From: Candidatus Roseilinea mizusawaensis
GTDB taxonomy: Bacteria; Chloroflexota; Anaerolineae; J036; Brachytrichaceae
Direction: 5' to 3'
DNA: 64,000 bases
Assembly (NCBI GenBank): GCA_016841965.1
Contig: JAEANN010000042.1
Coordinates: 1-64,000, forward strand
The stretch's first letter is position 1; the number at the start of each line of letters is the position of its first letter. The notes under the pieces were generated by a model that was given only the letters and a program-made list of their open reading frames with translations, had not been told where the DNA came from and did no database searches. Made by a program: the position numbers and the translations under genes. Positions 45,146-58,310 of this stretch are shown piece by piece.

Positions 45146-45206
45146 ACGATTGAGTGATCGAGCGATTGAGTAATCGAGCGATTGAGTAATCGAGCGATTG
45201 ACAATT
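45146..45206. repeat. Tandem microrepeat 'attgagtaatcgagcg' between tsaD and gatB
   Basis: cgattgagtgatcgagcgattgagtaatcgagcgattgagtaatcgagcgattgac. Confidence 0.95.
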
Positions 45207-45218
45207 GATTCCGCGCCA

Positions 45219-45250
45219 AGTCCAAAATCCAAAATCGAAAATCCAAAATG
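45219..45250. repeat. A-rich microrepeat 'tccaaaa(t)' overlapping the gatB start codon
   Basis: aagtccaaaatccaaaatcgaaaatccaaaATGG. Confidence 0.93.
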
Positions 45251-46744
45251 GAATACGAGGTTGTCATCGGCATGGAAACCCATGTCGAGCAAAGCACACA
45301 CAGCAAGATGTTTTGCTCGTGCTCGGCCAGCTTCTTTGGCGCCGAGCCGAACACAAATGTCTGCCCGACCTGCCTGGGGATGCCCGGCGCGCTGCCGGTG
45401 ATCAACCAGCGCGCAGTCGAGTTCTGCATCATGGTCGGGCTGGCGCTGAATTGCAAAATCGCCCGCCATACCTTCTGGGAGCGCAAGTCGTACTGGTATC
45501 CCGATCTGCCCAAGGGCTATCAGATCTCGCAATACCAGTGCCCGCTGTGTTACGACGGCTATATCGATGTCGATGTGCGCGACTTGAGCAGCGGCAACTG
45601 GACTGAGACACACTATCGCAAGCGCATCCGTATCCGCCGCGCGCATCTGGAAGAAGACACCGGCAAGCTCGCCCATGCGGGCAACGTGTCGTTTGTGGAT
45701 TACAACCGCAGCGGGGTGCCCCTGATCGAGATCGTCACCGAGCCGGATATCGCCAGCGCCGACGAAGCCTATGCCTATCTCAGCGCCCTGCGCGACATCG
45801 TGCGCTACCTGGGCGTGAGCAGCGGAGACATGGAGAAAGGCGCCCTGCGCGGCGAGCCAAACATGAGCCTGCGCCCCAAAGGCAGCGACACCTTCGGCAC
45901 AAAGGTTGAGATCAAAAACCTCAACTCGCTGCGGGCCGTGCGCGACAGCATTGCATACGAGATCAAGCGGCAAAGCCGGCTGCTGGACGAGGGCGACCAG
46001 ATTCGACAGGTCACGCTGGGCTGGGATGATGCGCGCGGCGTGACAGTGATACAACGCGAGAAGGAAGAAGCGCATGACTATCGCTATTTTCCAGAGCCAG
46101 ACCTGCCCCCACTGGTGATCGACGACACATGGCTGGAGGCGATTAGAGCGCGCATGCCAGAACTGCCGCTGGCAAAGAACGACCGCTTCATGCGCGACTT
46201 TGGCTTGAGCGGCTACGACGCAATGGTGCTAACCAAAGACCGCGCGACAGCAGAGTATTTTGAGAAAGTTGTGGCGGCCCTGTGCGGCGAAAAGAATCAA
46301 GGCTTGCAAGCCGCCGCCAAGTCGGCTGCGAATTGGGTGACCGGCGAGTTATTTCGGTTGATGGGGGCCACCGGCGCAGGCATTGAGCATGTGAAGGTTG
46401 ACCCGGCGCAACTGGCCGGACTCATCCAACTGGTGGACAACAAGACCATCAACATCAACACTGCCCGCCAGGTGTTCGAGGAGATGTTCGCCAGTGGCCG
46501 AGATGCTGGCGCCATTGTGGAGGCCAAAGGACTGGCACAAGTCAATGATGAGGCCACCCTGTCCAAAGTGGTCGAAGAGGTGCTCGACGCGAACCCGCAG
46601 CAGGCGCAAGCCTACCTGGCCGGCAACGAGAAACTGTTTCAGTTTCTGGTAGGCCAAACGATGAAGCGCACCAAAGGCAAAGGCAACCCACAAGTGTTAC
46701 AGGGATTGTTGAAAGCCGCGCTGGACAAGCGGCGATCGCAGTAA
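45248..46744 (+). CDS. gatB: Asp-tRNA(Asn)/Glu-tRNA(Gln) amidotransferase subunit B
   Basis: [63 protein letters not shown]. Confidence 0.98.
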   Translation: MEYEVVIGMETHVEQSTHSKMFCSCSASFFGAEPNTNVCPTCLGMPGALPVINQRAVEFCIMVGLALNCKIARHTFWERKSYWYPDLPKGYQISQYQCPLCYDGYIDVDVRDLSSGNWTETHYRKRIRIRRAHLEEDTGKLAHAGNVSFVDYNRSGVPLIEIVTEPDIASADEAYAYLSALRDIVRYLGVSSGDMEKGALRGEPNMSLRPKGSDTFGTKVEIKNLNSLRAVRDSIAYEIKRQSRLLDEGDQIRQVTLGWDDARGVTVIQREKEEAHDYRYFPEPDLPPLVIDDTWLEAIRARMPELPLAKNDRFMRDFGLSGYDAMVLTKDRATAEYFEKVVAALCGEKNQGLQAAAKSAANWVTGELFRLMGATGAGIEHVKVDPAQLAGLIQLVDNKTININTARQVFEEMFASGRDAGAIVEAKGLAQVNDEATLSKVVEEVLDANPQQAQAYLAGNEKLFQFLVGQTMKRTKGKGNPQVLQGLLKAALDKRRSQ

Positions 46745-46869
46745 GATCGAGCATGCCCGCAACACGCTGTTTGGCGCGCGTTGAGCCGGCGCCGCCTCGC
46801 ATCTTGATCAGATTGCGCAGCGCAGCCGGATGCGCCTGACAGGATCCGGCCCAGTCAACAACCGGCCAG

Positions 46870-47508
46870 TTATCGTCCAGCGGCCGACACATCATGTTGC
46901 GCTCCGACGGTGAGGATGCCGTGGTATCCGAACAGCTTTCCAAGCAGCGCATGACTAACAACCACCACAGTTGCCACACGATCATCGCTGCCGGGCACGG
47001 CGCGTTCGACGGCCACAGTATCCACGATGAACGGCCACGGCAAGGGCACAAGCATTCGCCCGGCGATGAGATATTGCGGCCCGCGCGAGCGCATCAGCAG
47101 CGTTTGACCCTCGTCGGCGATGTCCACCTGTAAGGTGAGGCCGACCGTTTGGGGTTGATTGAAGCAATCCAGCACGCTGCGGAAAGGCATGGTGAACGGG
47201 GTAGGCTTCGTAAGTGTGTAGCTTGTGGCAAGACCGGCCGGCGTTTGAAACTCGCGCATCCACTCATAGCAGGGCTGGCCGGCGGCATCCAATACCCCGC
47301 GATTGCGCACACGCACACGCTGCGCCTGCCCCGGCACAGGCATAAACGGTGCGAACGGGCGCGCCCACGGCAGGCGGTTCCAGGCGTCCATCACGCCTTC
47401 GACGAGCACTTCGCGGCCGGGCGGCAGGTCGTAGTGACGGCGCAGCGCCGGGGCCAGCCGGTCTATCTGGCCGGCCAGCACATAGCCAAACAGAGAATGG
47501 ATTGTCAT
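46870..47508 (-). CDS. DUF4166-like protein
   Basis: LRRHYDLPPGREVLVEGVMDAWNRLP...RVRVRNRG pattern recalled for DUF4166; not verified. Confidence 0.5.
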   Translation of the reverse strand: MTIHSLFGYVLAGQIDRLAPALRRHYDLPPGREVLVEGVMDAWNRLPWARPFAPFMPVPGQAQRVRVRNRGVLDAAGQPCYEWMREFQTPAGLATSYTLTKPTPFTMPFRSVLDCFNQPQTVGLTLQVDIADEGQTLLMRSRGPQYLIAGRMLVPLPWPFIVDTVAVERAVPGSDDRVATVVVVSHALLGKLFGYHGILTVGAQHDVSAAGR

Positions 47509-47511
47509 GTG

Positions 47512-48729
47512 TCACTCCAGTTGCTGCCTGAGCATACCGCGCAACAGCGCCCACCCGCCGCCCAGCACGGCCACAATCAGCAGCAGCAGACCCCATGCGG
47601 CGGTAACACCCTGGCCGGTCATCACCACACCAACCAGCGACGGAATCACCAGCGCAACCAGCGCAGCCATGCTGGTTAGAAAGCCGGTGACTACCGTTGC
47701 ATCGCGCGGGAACAAACGGATGCCATACGAGATCAGGATGGGATAGATCGGACTCATGGCCAACCCAACTACAAACGCGCCGGCCATGTTGATCGCAAAC
47801 ACGCCGGGCAGGGCAATCATGAGCAACAAGCCTATGCCGGTCAGTACAATCGCGCTCGACACAATGAGCGGCGGCTTCACCCAGCGCGAGATCAGATCGG
47901 TGAGATAGCGACCAAGCGTGAACGCGGCGAAGAAAACTGTGACCAGCAAGGCCGACTGCGCTGCGCTCACGCCAGAACCGCGCTCGGCATACACGGCTGC
48001 CCAGCCGCTGAAGGCCACCTCGCTGCTGACATAGATCGAGGCGATGGCGCCGAGCAGCCACAGCACCGGTTGGCGCAGCAACTGAGAAAGCGGCAAGCGG
48101 GCCGAAGCAGAATTGGCCGGATTGTGCACGGCAGGCGGCGCAACTGCATCACGCCATACCCACGCGCCAACCAGCAAGGGCGCGGAGAGCACCAGCGCCA
48201 GCAGCAAAGCGATGCTGGCGCTGCCGAACAGGCTGTAACCGAGCGACACAAATAACGGGCCTGCCAGCGCGCCGATGCCGAAGAATGCGTTTAGCCGGCT
48301 GAGCATGCGCGCGGCATTCGGGCCGGCCAATAGCCCGACCATCGCGTTGTACCCGACCTGCGTGCCCGACTGCCCCAGCCCAAGCAAATACGCGCCCAGA
48401 TAAATCAGTGGCAGGCTTTGCCCAAGCAGGAGCAGCGCAAGACTGACCAGCAGGCACGTCGCGCCGGAGAGCAACAACGCCCGCATGCCCAGCCGCGCGC
48501 CGATGGGGCTGATGATGAAAACGGACGTGGCATAGCCCAGCGCAAAGGGAGTGAACAACAGCCCGACCTGTTCGAGCGGGGCGCCGGTCTGGGCAGCAAA
48601 CGTGGGCAGCGCCGGCCCAATGATAGAGGCGTTGACGCCGATGCTCACGAAGGCGTAGAAGGCCAGCCAGGGTGGGCGCGCTGCGCCAGCGGGTTGCAGT
48701 ATCTGCGATGCGGGCGGTGTGGTTTCCAT
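47512..48729 (-). CDS. MFS transporter (start trimmed to METTPPAS)
   Basis: About 12 TM segments; YATSVFIISPIGARLGMRALLLSG MFS loop 2-3 pattern. Confidence 0.85.
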   Translation of the reverse strand: METTPPASQILQPAGAARPPWLAFYAFVSIGVNASIIGPALPTFAAQTGAPLEQVGLLFTPFALGYATSVFIISPIGARLGMRALLLSGATCLLVSLALLLLGQSLPLIYLGAYLLGLGQSGTQVGYNAMVGLLAGPNAARMLSRLNAFFGIGALAGPLFVSLGYSLFGSASIALLLALVLSAPLLVGAWVWRDAVAPPAVHNPANSASARLPLSQLLRQPVLWLLGAIASIYVSSEVAFSGWAAVYAERGSGVSAAQSALLVTVFFAAFTLGRYLTDLISRWVKPPLIVSSAIVLTGIGLLLMIALPGVFAINMAGAFVVGLAMSPIYPILISYGIRLFPRDATVVTGFLTSMAALVALVIPSLVGVVMTGQGVTAAWGLLLLIVAVLGGGWALLRGMLRQQLE

Positions 48730-48730
48730 A

Positions 48731-49582
48731 TCAGGGTACACCGGGCAAGGGCGCAAAGTTGGCCGTCTCGACCACGCGCTGCCCTTCCGCACTCAAAATC
48801 CATGCGACGAAGTCGCGCAACTCGCCCTGAGGTTCGCTCAGCGCAATTAGATAGAGCGAGCGCGATAACGGATAAGACCCATCCCGCAACGAGGCCTTGG
48901 TCAACGGCTGTCCGTCGATGGCCAGCATTTTCACCGGCGGCGCGACGGTGTCTGTGATGCGGGCGCTGGGCACATAGCCGATCGCGCCGGCCTGATACGT
49001 TACAAAGTTCATCACTACCTCAACCGACGGCAGCACGACAGCGTTCAAGGTCAGGCGCGTATTGCCCATCACCATGCGATCGAAGAGGACACGGGCGCCG
49101 TCGCCCCCTTCGCGCACCGCAATTTGCACGTCGCCAACGTTTGCTGCGCCCAGACTATCCCAGCGGCCGTGCACACCGGCGTAGATGTCGCGCAATTGCT
49201 GCATGCTGACGTTTGTCAACGGATTGGCCGGATTGACAATCACCGCGATCCCGTCTAGGGCCAGATCGCCAATCCAGGGTATATCGCGCCCGGCAACCTT
49301 GTCAGGCAACACAGACACCGCTGCCAGATCGACGCGACGCGAAAAGATGGCTTCGGCGGCGTCCGGTGTGCTGGCCGGCGTCAGGGTGAAAATGATGTGC
49401 GGATGCTGGGCCGAGTAAGCGCGGGTGAGCGCCTGCATCAGCGATTCGAGAGCCACATCGGCTGCGACGCGCAACGTGACCGTGACTGGGGTCACTTTGG
49501 GCGTCTCAGCGCTGCCACAGCCGGACGCGGCCAGGCCCAATGCAGCAACCAGGCAACACAAAGCTGGCGCAGCGTGTCTCAT
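48731..49582 (-). CDS. PstS-like substrate-binding lipoprotein
   Basis: Lipobox ASGCGS; VNPANPLTNVSMQQLRDIYAGVHGRWDSLG, REGGDGARVLFDRMV typical of PstS-like SBPs. Confidence 0.8.
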   Translation of the reverse strand: MRHAAPALCCLVAALGLAASGCGSAETPKVTPVTVTLRVAADVALESLMQALTRAYSAQHPHIIFTLTPASTPDAAEAIFSRRVDLAAVSVLPDKVAGRDIPWIGDLALDGIAVIVNPANPLTNVSMQQLRDIYAGVHGRWDSLGAANVGDVQIAVREGGDGARVLFDRMVMGNTRLTLNAVVLPSVEVVMNFVTYQAGAIGYVPSARITDTVAPPVKMLAIDGQPLTKASLRDGSYPLSRSLYLIALSEPQGELRDFVAWILSAEGQRVVETANFAPLPGVP

Positions 49583-50862
49583 GCTATGACCGACTCCGCC
49601 GCCGGAAGATTGCTCAACGCGCTTTGCCGATCAATCTCACACAGGAGCGCCCAGACCATCTCCTGGACACGCGCGAGCGTCGTCTCGTCGATGGCATCGA
49701 TGGTGTCGGACGGCTGATGCCAGCGGGGGGATGAGCCATCGGGCGCAACAGCGCCGAAGGCGATGGCGCGCAAGCCATGTTTGACGCCCACGCTCAGTTC
49801 GCCATAGCCGGCGTTCAAGCTGACGGTGCGCGCGCGCCATTCAGGATGTGCTGCAATCAGTTTGTCGGCAAGCGCCAGCAGGCCGGGGTCGCTGTGGGCC
49901 GGCTTCAGGAATCGCTCGGCGCGCACGACAACGGGCTGCGTGCCGGCTGCAGCGACCTGGTCTATGACGATGTGGGCTGCATGTTGCAGGCCGGCGTGGT
50001 TGGCGCTGAAATAAGCGTCGGCGCCATAGCAGCCGACTTCTTCGCAGCCGGTGAAGACCAGGTGAACCTGTGTGTGTTGCAGCGGCGCATGCGTCAGCCG
50101 TTCGGCAAGCCACAGGGTGGCCGCGACACCGCTGGCGTTGTCGTTCGCCCCTTTAGTGTATGGAGTTAGGTCAGCCTGAATCATGAGCGCAAAGACAGCA
50201 AGCATCACCAGACCCGGCGCAAGCGCAATCAGACGCAGCGCCTGGGCCGGAACAACGATGCCGATTACAAACACAGCCAGCATCGCAGCCATGGCGGCGA
50301 GGCCGGCCGGCATCAGCCCGCGAAAGACCGTCATCCAAAATGACGAGCGAAAAAGCAACGGCGTGCGATGCGTGTCCAGGTGGGCGGTAATCACGACAGT
50401 GGCCGGGCACCCAGCCGAGGACACAGCCGGGCGGGCAGCAGGCAGCGCAACAGCGCCCATCGGCGCATCTTCATCGGAGGGCGCTGGCGCCGCTTGGCAG
50501 GGGATGACTGCGCGCACATTCTGGCTATGCCCGATGGGAAGCAGCCAGCGCAGCAGATTGGGGCGAAACTGCATTTCGAGCAACAGAGATCCCAGCGCCA
50601 CAACCGTAATGAGAGCCGCCGCCGCCGCCCCCACCGGCTGAGGCTGCCAGAACAGAAACAGGCTCAGCAGCGCTAGCCCCGCTGCCAGCGCGTAGGGTCG
50701 GTAGGCCGATGTGGGGCTGAGAAATGTCTGGCGTTCGGGCGACAATCCCAGGATGGCTAGTTGTTCGGCCACATAGTCAGCAGCTTTGGCTTCTTCGGTG
50801 GTAGCGCTGCCACGCGGGCCAATGACTTCGGACAGGGCGCGAATATGATCGAGCGATGTCAT
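49579..50862 (-). CDS. M28 family metallopeptidase with TM segments
   Basis: VITAHLDTHRTP, GANDNASGVAATLWLAERL, FTGCEEVGCYGADAY. Confidence 0.9.
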   Translation of the reverse strand: MTSLDHIRALSEVIGPRGSATTEEAKAADYVAEQLAILGLSPERQTFLSPTSAYRPYALAAGLALLSLFLFWQPQPVGAAAAALITVVALGSLLLEMQFRPNLLRWLLPIGHSQNVRAVIPCQAAPAPSDEDAPMGAVALPAARPAVSSAGCPATVVITAHLDTHRTPLLFRSSFWMTVFRGLMPAGLAAMAAMLAVFVIGIVVPAQALRLIALAPGLVMLAVFALMIQADLTPYTKGANDNASGVAATLWLAERLTHAPLQHTQVHLVFTGCEEVGCYGADAYFSANHAGLQHAAHIVIDQVAAAGTQPVVVRAERFLKPAHSDPGLLALADKLIAAHPEWRARTVSLNAGYGELSVGVKHGLRAIAFGAVAPDGSSPRWHQPSDTIDAIDETTLARVQEMVWALLCEIDRQSALSNLPAAESVIA

Positions 50863-50910
50863 AGAAGCTTATTATAGGAACCGGAGCAGCAGACAGCGGC
50901 GGCGCACACA

Positions 50911-50939
50911 AGCGAAAAGGCGCGCCGAATGGCGCGCCT
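50911..50939 (-). terminator. Intrinsic terminator downstream of the blue copper protein gene
   Basis: Minus strand aggcgcgcc-attc-ggcgcgcct then TTTT. Confidence 0.8.
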
Positions 50940-50987
50940 CACAACAGACAGGTTGTGCGCCGGCAAGCAGCCGGGGCGCAACAGGGA

Positions 50988-51494
50988 TTACTCGATTGTC
51001 AGGGTGCCCTTCATCAGCACGTGATGGCCGGGGAAGGTGCAAATGTAGGGGTACTGACCTTTGGCCGGCGCATCAAATGTGATTGTGTCGCTCTCGCCGG
51101 CATTGACCATCTTGGTATGAGCAAGGACGTTCGGGTCGTTTTCCTTCAGGTAGCCTTTGGCCTCGCCGGCGGCCAGGGCGTCGTTCGCGACCTGTTCGTT
51201 CGTGCCGGGTTTGATCAACACCCAGTTGTGCTGCAGCGCCGTCGAGTTGTTCTTGAAGGTCAGGGTAATCCTGGAACCCGCCGGCGCAGTGAGCGTGTCC
51301 TTGTCGTACAGCAACTCTTCGCCTTTGGAGCCGATCTCCAGCTTTACTTCAGGCTTAGGGGCGTCGCCGCCGCCGGCCGGGGCCGGCGTGGCTTCACCAC
51401 CGCCGCAGGCAGCCACAAGGCTGCCGCCCACGGCCAGACCGCCAACCATGCTCAACGTCTTCAGGAATTGTCTACGTGATAAATCGAGTGCCAT
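50988..51494 (-). CDS. Tat-exported auracyanin/azurin-like blue copper lipoprotein
   Basis: SRRQFLK Tat motif, LVAACGGG lipobox, TALQHNWVLI and YICTFPGHHVLMKG type-1 Cu ligands. Confidence 0.85.
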   Translation of the reverse strand: MALDLSRRQFLKTLSMVGGLAVGGSLVAACGGGEATPAPAGGGDAPKPEVKLEIGSKGEELLYDKDTLTAPAGSRITLTFKNNSTALQHNWVLIKPGTNEQVANDALAAGEAKGYLKENDPNVLAHTKMVNAGESDTITFDAPAKGQYPYICTFPGHHVLMKGTLTIE

Positions 51495-51643
51495 TGTCTC
51501 TACGTCTCCTTGAACAATAAATACAGAACTGCTCAATTGAGAATTGTCCTTGCACAGGACACATCAGGCCGCGCCAGGATGGGCAATATATCACTTGGCC
51601 GTTGTCTGAGCAATCGTGTAGAGCAGAATAAGAGAATGGCGTT

Positions 51644-52096
51644 TCAGGTTTCAAAGCGGAAGCGGGCCTCGCCGACGCGAATGATGTCACCGGCGCCCAA
51701 TGCGCAACGAATCACACGCTCCTCGTTTACCCAGGTGCCGTTGCGGCTGGCGTTATCCTCGATCCACCAGGCGCCGGTGGCAGGGTCCCAGGCCAGCCGG
51801 GCGTGTCGCGCAGAGGTGTATTCGTCGCTGACGCGCACAGCGCAGTTGGGATCGCGCCCGATCCATACGGAGGATCGCAGGACATATTCACTGGCCGGCA
51901 GATTGCCGGCCGGCAGCAAAATCAGACGGGCCGGCCAGGTGGGCGCCTGCGGGGATTGGCGTTCGCGCATAAGCATCCAGAGCATCAGACCGAGAAAGCC
52001 GTAGAGCGCAGCGACGATCAGGATGCGCAAAGCAAGTAGAATGACCTCGCAGGGAGACAGGGCGGCAGCAGCTTGCATGCAGAAACACAGCGCCAC
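51644..52096 (-). CDS. Membrane-anchored FHA-domain protein
   Basis: N-terminal TM; VWIGRDPNCAVRVSDEYTSARHARL...DNASRNGTWVNEERV FHA core. Confidence 0.9.
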   Translation of the reverse strand: MALCFCMQAAAALSPCEVILLALRILIVAALYGFLGLMLWMLMRERQSPQAPTWPARLILLPAGNLPASEYVLRSSVWIGRDPNCAVRVSDEYTSARHARLAWDPATGAWWIEDNASRNGTWVNEERVIRCALGAGDIIRVGEARFRFET

Positions 52097-52111
52097 ACGC
52101 GGCAGGCTGAG

Positions 52112-54049
<1,938 letters not shown>

Positions 54050-54141
54050 ATCACTCTACTCAAGCAGTCAACCAATCAGCCATTTCGCCACGCAGTCAAC
54101 GAGGCGATGAGCAGACGGGCGAATCGCTTAACGAATCAATT

Positions 54142-55602
<1,461 letters not shown>

Positions 55603-55654
55603 TATACGGTTCAGACTTACAATTGATGGGTGCGTGGCCTGCACCAAGTGGAAT

Positions 55655-55690
55655 GCACAGCATACACACAGCATACACACAGCATACAGC
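55655..55690. repeat. Tandem repeat 'cacagcataca' (three copies) between the divergent sugar transferase and ROK genes
   Basis: gcacagcatacacacagcatacacacagcatacagc. Confidence 0.93.
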
Positions 55691-55707
55691 CCAAAAGAGA
55701 AGAACAG

Positions 55708-56718
55708 GTGGCAAAGAAGAACAACTCTCATTCCACACCCACGATTGGTGTTGATCTGGGCGGCACGAAAATCCTGGCGGCCGTGGTGGACGCGGGCGGC
55801 AACGTAGTCGCCACAGCCAAGCGCGCAACCCGGGCAGAGGCCGGCCCGGAAGGTGTGATAGAACGCATCATCAAAACGGTCGAGGACGCCCTGGCGAGCG
55901 TAAAGATGGCCAAAGAACAGGTCGCGGCGATTGGCATTGGCGTGCCGGGGCCGGTTGACGCCGGTCGCGGGGTAGCGTTGAGCGTGACCAACATGCCCGG
56001 CTGGGTGAATGTGCCGGTGGCCGAGATGTTGCGCAAATGGCAGGACATTCCCGTTGCACTGACAAACGATGTGCGGGCTGCCTGCATGGGAGAGTTGATG
56101 ATGGGCGCAGGACGCGGCCTGCATCACTTTGTGTCGGTGTTCGTCGGCACCGGCATTGGCGGGGGCATCGTCATCAACGGGCAGATCTATGAGGGCGCGC
56201 GCGGCAGCGCCGGCGAAATCGGCCACATGATCACCATGGCCGACGGGGCCTACGCCGAAGGGGGCGGTATTCGCGGTGGGATCGAGGCCATCGCCAGCCG
56301 GTCGGCCATCGAGCGCGATTTGCGCGCCGGGCTGGCGGCCGGCCGCAAGTCCATCCTGCCCCAGTTGATGGCCAAAAAAGACGGGGCGCTGACCAGCAGC
56401 GTGCTGGCCGGCGCGGTTGAAAAGGGCGACGCGCTGACCATCGAAGTGCTGCAACGGGCAGCGCACTACCTGGGCCTGCATGCCGCCTCGCTCATCAATG
56501 CCTTCGACCCACAGGCGCTGATCTATGGCGGCGGGGTGATCGAAGCACTGGGCGAGTGGATGCTGGGGCCGATCCGCGAGACAGCCTTGCAGCATGTGAT
56601 CAACCGGGCGCGGCTCGACGAGGTGAAGATCGTGGCGGCCAGCCTGGGCGATCGGGCCGGCGTGGTTGGCGCAGCCCTGTTGGCCAGAGGCGCGCTGCAG
56701 AAAGAAGTGACGAAGTAG
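55708..56718 (+). CDS. ROK family sugar kinase (glucokinase-like), probable GTG start
   Basis: IGVDLGGTKILAAVVD, GIGVPGPVDAGRGV, FVGTGIGGGIVINGQIYEGARGSAGEIGHM. Confidence 0.92.
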   Translation: MAKKNNSHSTPTIGVDLGGTKILAAVVDAGGNVVATAKRATRAEAGPEGVIERIIKTVEDALASVKMAKEQVAAIGIGVPGPVDAGRGVALSVTNMPGWVNVPVAEMLRKWQDIPVALTNDVRAACMGELMMGAGRGLHHFVSVFVGTGIGGGIVINGQIYEGARGSAGEIGHMITMADGAYAEGGGIRGGIEAIASRSAIERDLRAGLAAGRKSILPQLMAKKDGALTSSVLAGAVEKGDALTIEVLQRAAHYLGLHAASLINAFDPQALIYGGGVIEALGEWMLGPIRETALQHVINRARLDEVKIVAASLGDRAGVVGAALLARGALQKEVTK

Positions 56719-56857
56719 CGCGCGAGCGCCGGACGCATTCTGCCCGATGGCTGCAAGCCACGCTCAACCCATAGCAAAGTCGGCACGGGCCGGCTTCCCC
56801 TGAACGCCGCGGCCTTCCAGGTTGCGTTCGGCTATTATTGCCTCCGCGAGCACAAAC

Positions 56858-58069
56858 ATGAGCAGGCACGCACTACGCGACGCGCCGTTGCCCTACCAGA
56901 CCTGGGGCGAGCAATACATCGACGAAGGCTCGCGCCGGCAAATGGACAACGCCATGCGTCTGCCAATCAGCGTGGCCGGCGCGTTGATGCCAGACGCGCA
57001 TGTCGGCTACGGCGTGCCCATCGGCAGTGTTTTGGCAACCGAGGGGGCAGTCATTCCTTACGCAGTGGGGGTGGACATCGCCTGCCGGATGCGGCTGACG
57101 GTGTTTGACTTGTCACCTGTCCTGCTCGACCAGCAAAAGCAGCGGTTCGAGAAAGCGCTGCAGAATGCCACGCGCTTTGGCGCCGGCTCTGAATGGAACC
57201 CCAGACAAGACGACGAGATCATGGATGACCCCGACTGGCAGGCCACCAGCTTGCTGCGCAGCCTGAAAGACAAGGCGCACCGGCAACTGGGCACATCTGG
57301 CTCTGGCAATCATTTCGTCGAGTTCGGGGCGCTCGAGATCATGGTCGAGGATAGCGCCTTGGGGCTGGCGCCGGGACAGTATCTAGCGCTGCTGTCGCAC
57401 AGCGGGTCGCGCGGCGCCGGCTATCAGATCGCCGATTACTATAGCAAGATCGCGCGCCATCTGCATCCTGAGTTGAAAGAAGCCGGCGGGGGCGATCTAT
57501 CCAACCTGGGCTGGCTCGATATCGCGTCTGAGGCGGGACAGGAATACTGGCTCTCGATGAATCTGGCCGGCCGGTACGCCAGCGCCAACCATCGCGTGAT
57601 CCACCGCAACGTGGCGAAGACAGCAGGGTTGCAATCGGCAGCGGCGGTGGTGGAGAACCATCACAACTTTGCCTGGATCGAGACGCTGCCCGATGGCCGG
57701 CAGGTGTACGTGCATCGCAAGGGCGCCACGCCGGCCGCCAAAGGCACGCTGGGGGTGATTCCCGGCACGATGGGCGACCCCGGCTATGTGGTGCGCGGAC
57801 TGGGCAATCCGGCTTCGCTTAACAGCGCCTCGCACGGCGCGGGCCGGCAGATGAGCCGCAATGAAGCCATCAAGTCGATCACCAAGACCATGCGCGACCG
57901 GTACCTGCGCGACAAGGGGGTGACGCTGCTGGGCGGCGGTTTGGATGAAGCGCCACAAGCCTACAAGAACATCGACGAGATCATGTCGGCACAAAGCGAT
58001 GTGGTGGAAATCATCGGGCGCTTCAAACCGCGCGTCGTCATGATGACCGATGACCCGCGCGACATCTAG
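56858..58069 (+). CDS. rtcB: RtcB-family RNA ligase
   Basis: MPDAHVGYGVPIGSVLAT, VGVDIACRM, GSGNHFVEFG, SHSGSRGAG, VENHHNFAW, HRKGATPA, SASHGAGR. Confidence 0.93.
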   Translation: MSRHALRDAPLPYQTWGEQYIDEGSRRQMDNAMRLPISVAGALMPDAHVGYGVPIGSVLATEGAVIPYAVGVDIACRMRLTVFDLSPVLLDQQKQRFEKALQNATRFGAGSEWNPRQDDEIMDDPDWQATSLLRSLKDKAHRQLGTSGSGNHFVEFGALEIMVEDSALGLAPGQYLALLSHSGSRGAGYQIADYYSKIARHLHPELKEAGGGDLSNLGWLDIASEAGQEYWLSMNLAGRYASANHRVIHRNVAKTAGLQSAAAVVENHHNFAWIETLPDGRQVYVHRKGATPAAKGTLGVIPGTMGDPGYVVRGLGNPASLNSASHGAGRQMSRNEAIKSITKTMRDRYLRDKGVTLLGGGLDEAPQAYKNIDEIMSAQSDVVEIIGRFKPRVVMMTDDPRDI

Positions 58070-58310
58070 CACGCCGGCCAGACGTTACACTGGCCGGCGT
58101 CGAACTCACCGATTTTGTTTCGACCCCGATCTGCGCTCGCCCAGAGCGCGCTGTTCGACCGCTGCGCCAGCTTGTTCGTCGACATCTGAATAAGCACTTC
58201 GACAATGGTCTGAGCGAGACGCCATCGACAGGGTCGATGGCGCATGTGTGGGTTGTGCCTGCCGAAAGGTGGGTTGGAAGAGATGTGCTACAGACTTACA
58301 GAGCGCGTGA

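Noticed and set aside
46870-50862. DUF4166 / MFS / PstS-like / M28 gene run as a coherent new system
   Set aside because: Same strand and close spacing, but no functional logic linking them; likely ordinary neighbours
55603-56595. N-terminal 331 aa of the 817-aa sugar transferase ORF
   Set aside because: This part is antisense to the ROK kinase; a Met at 55602 gives a normal-length transferase
56858-58069. RtcB as part of an RNA-repair or defence module
   Set aside because: No archease, RtcA, RtcR or toxin neighbours; appears to be a stand-alone rtcB
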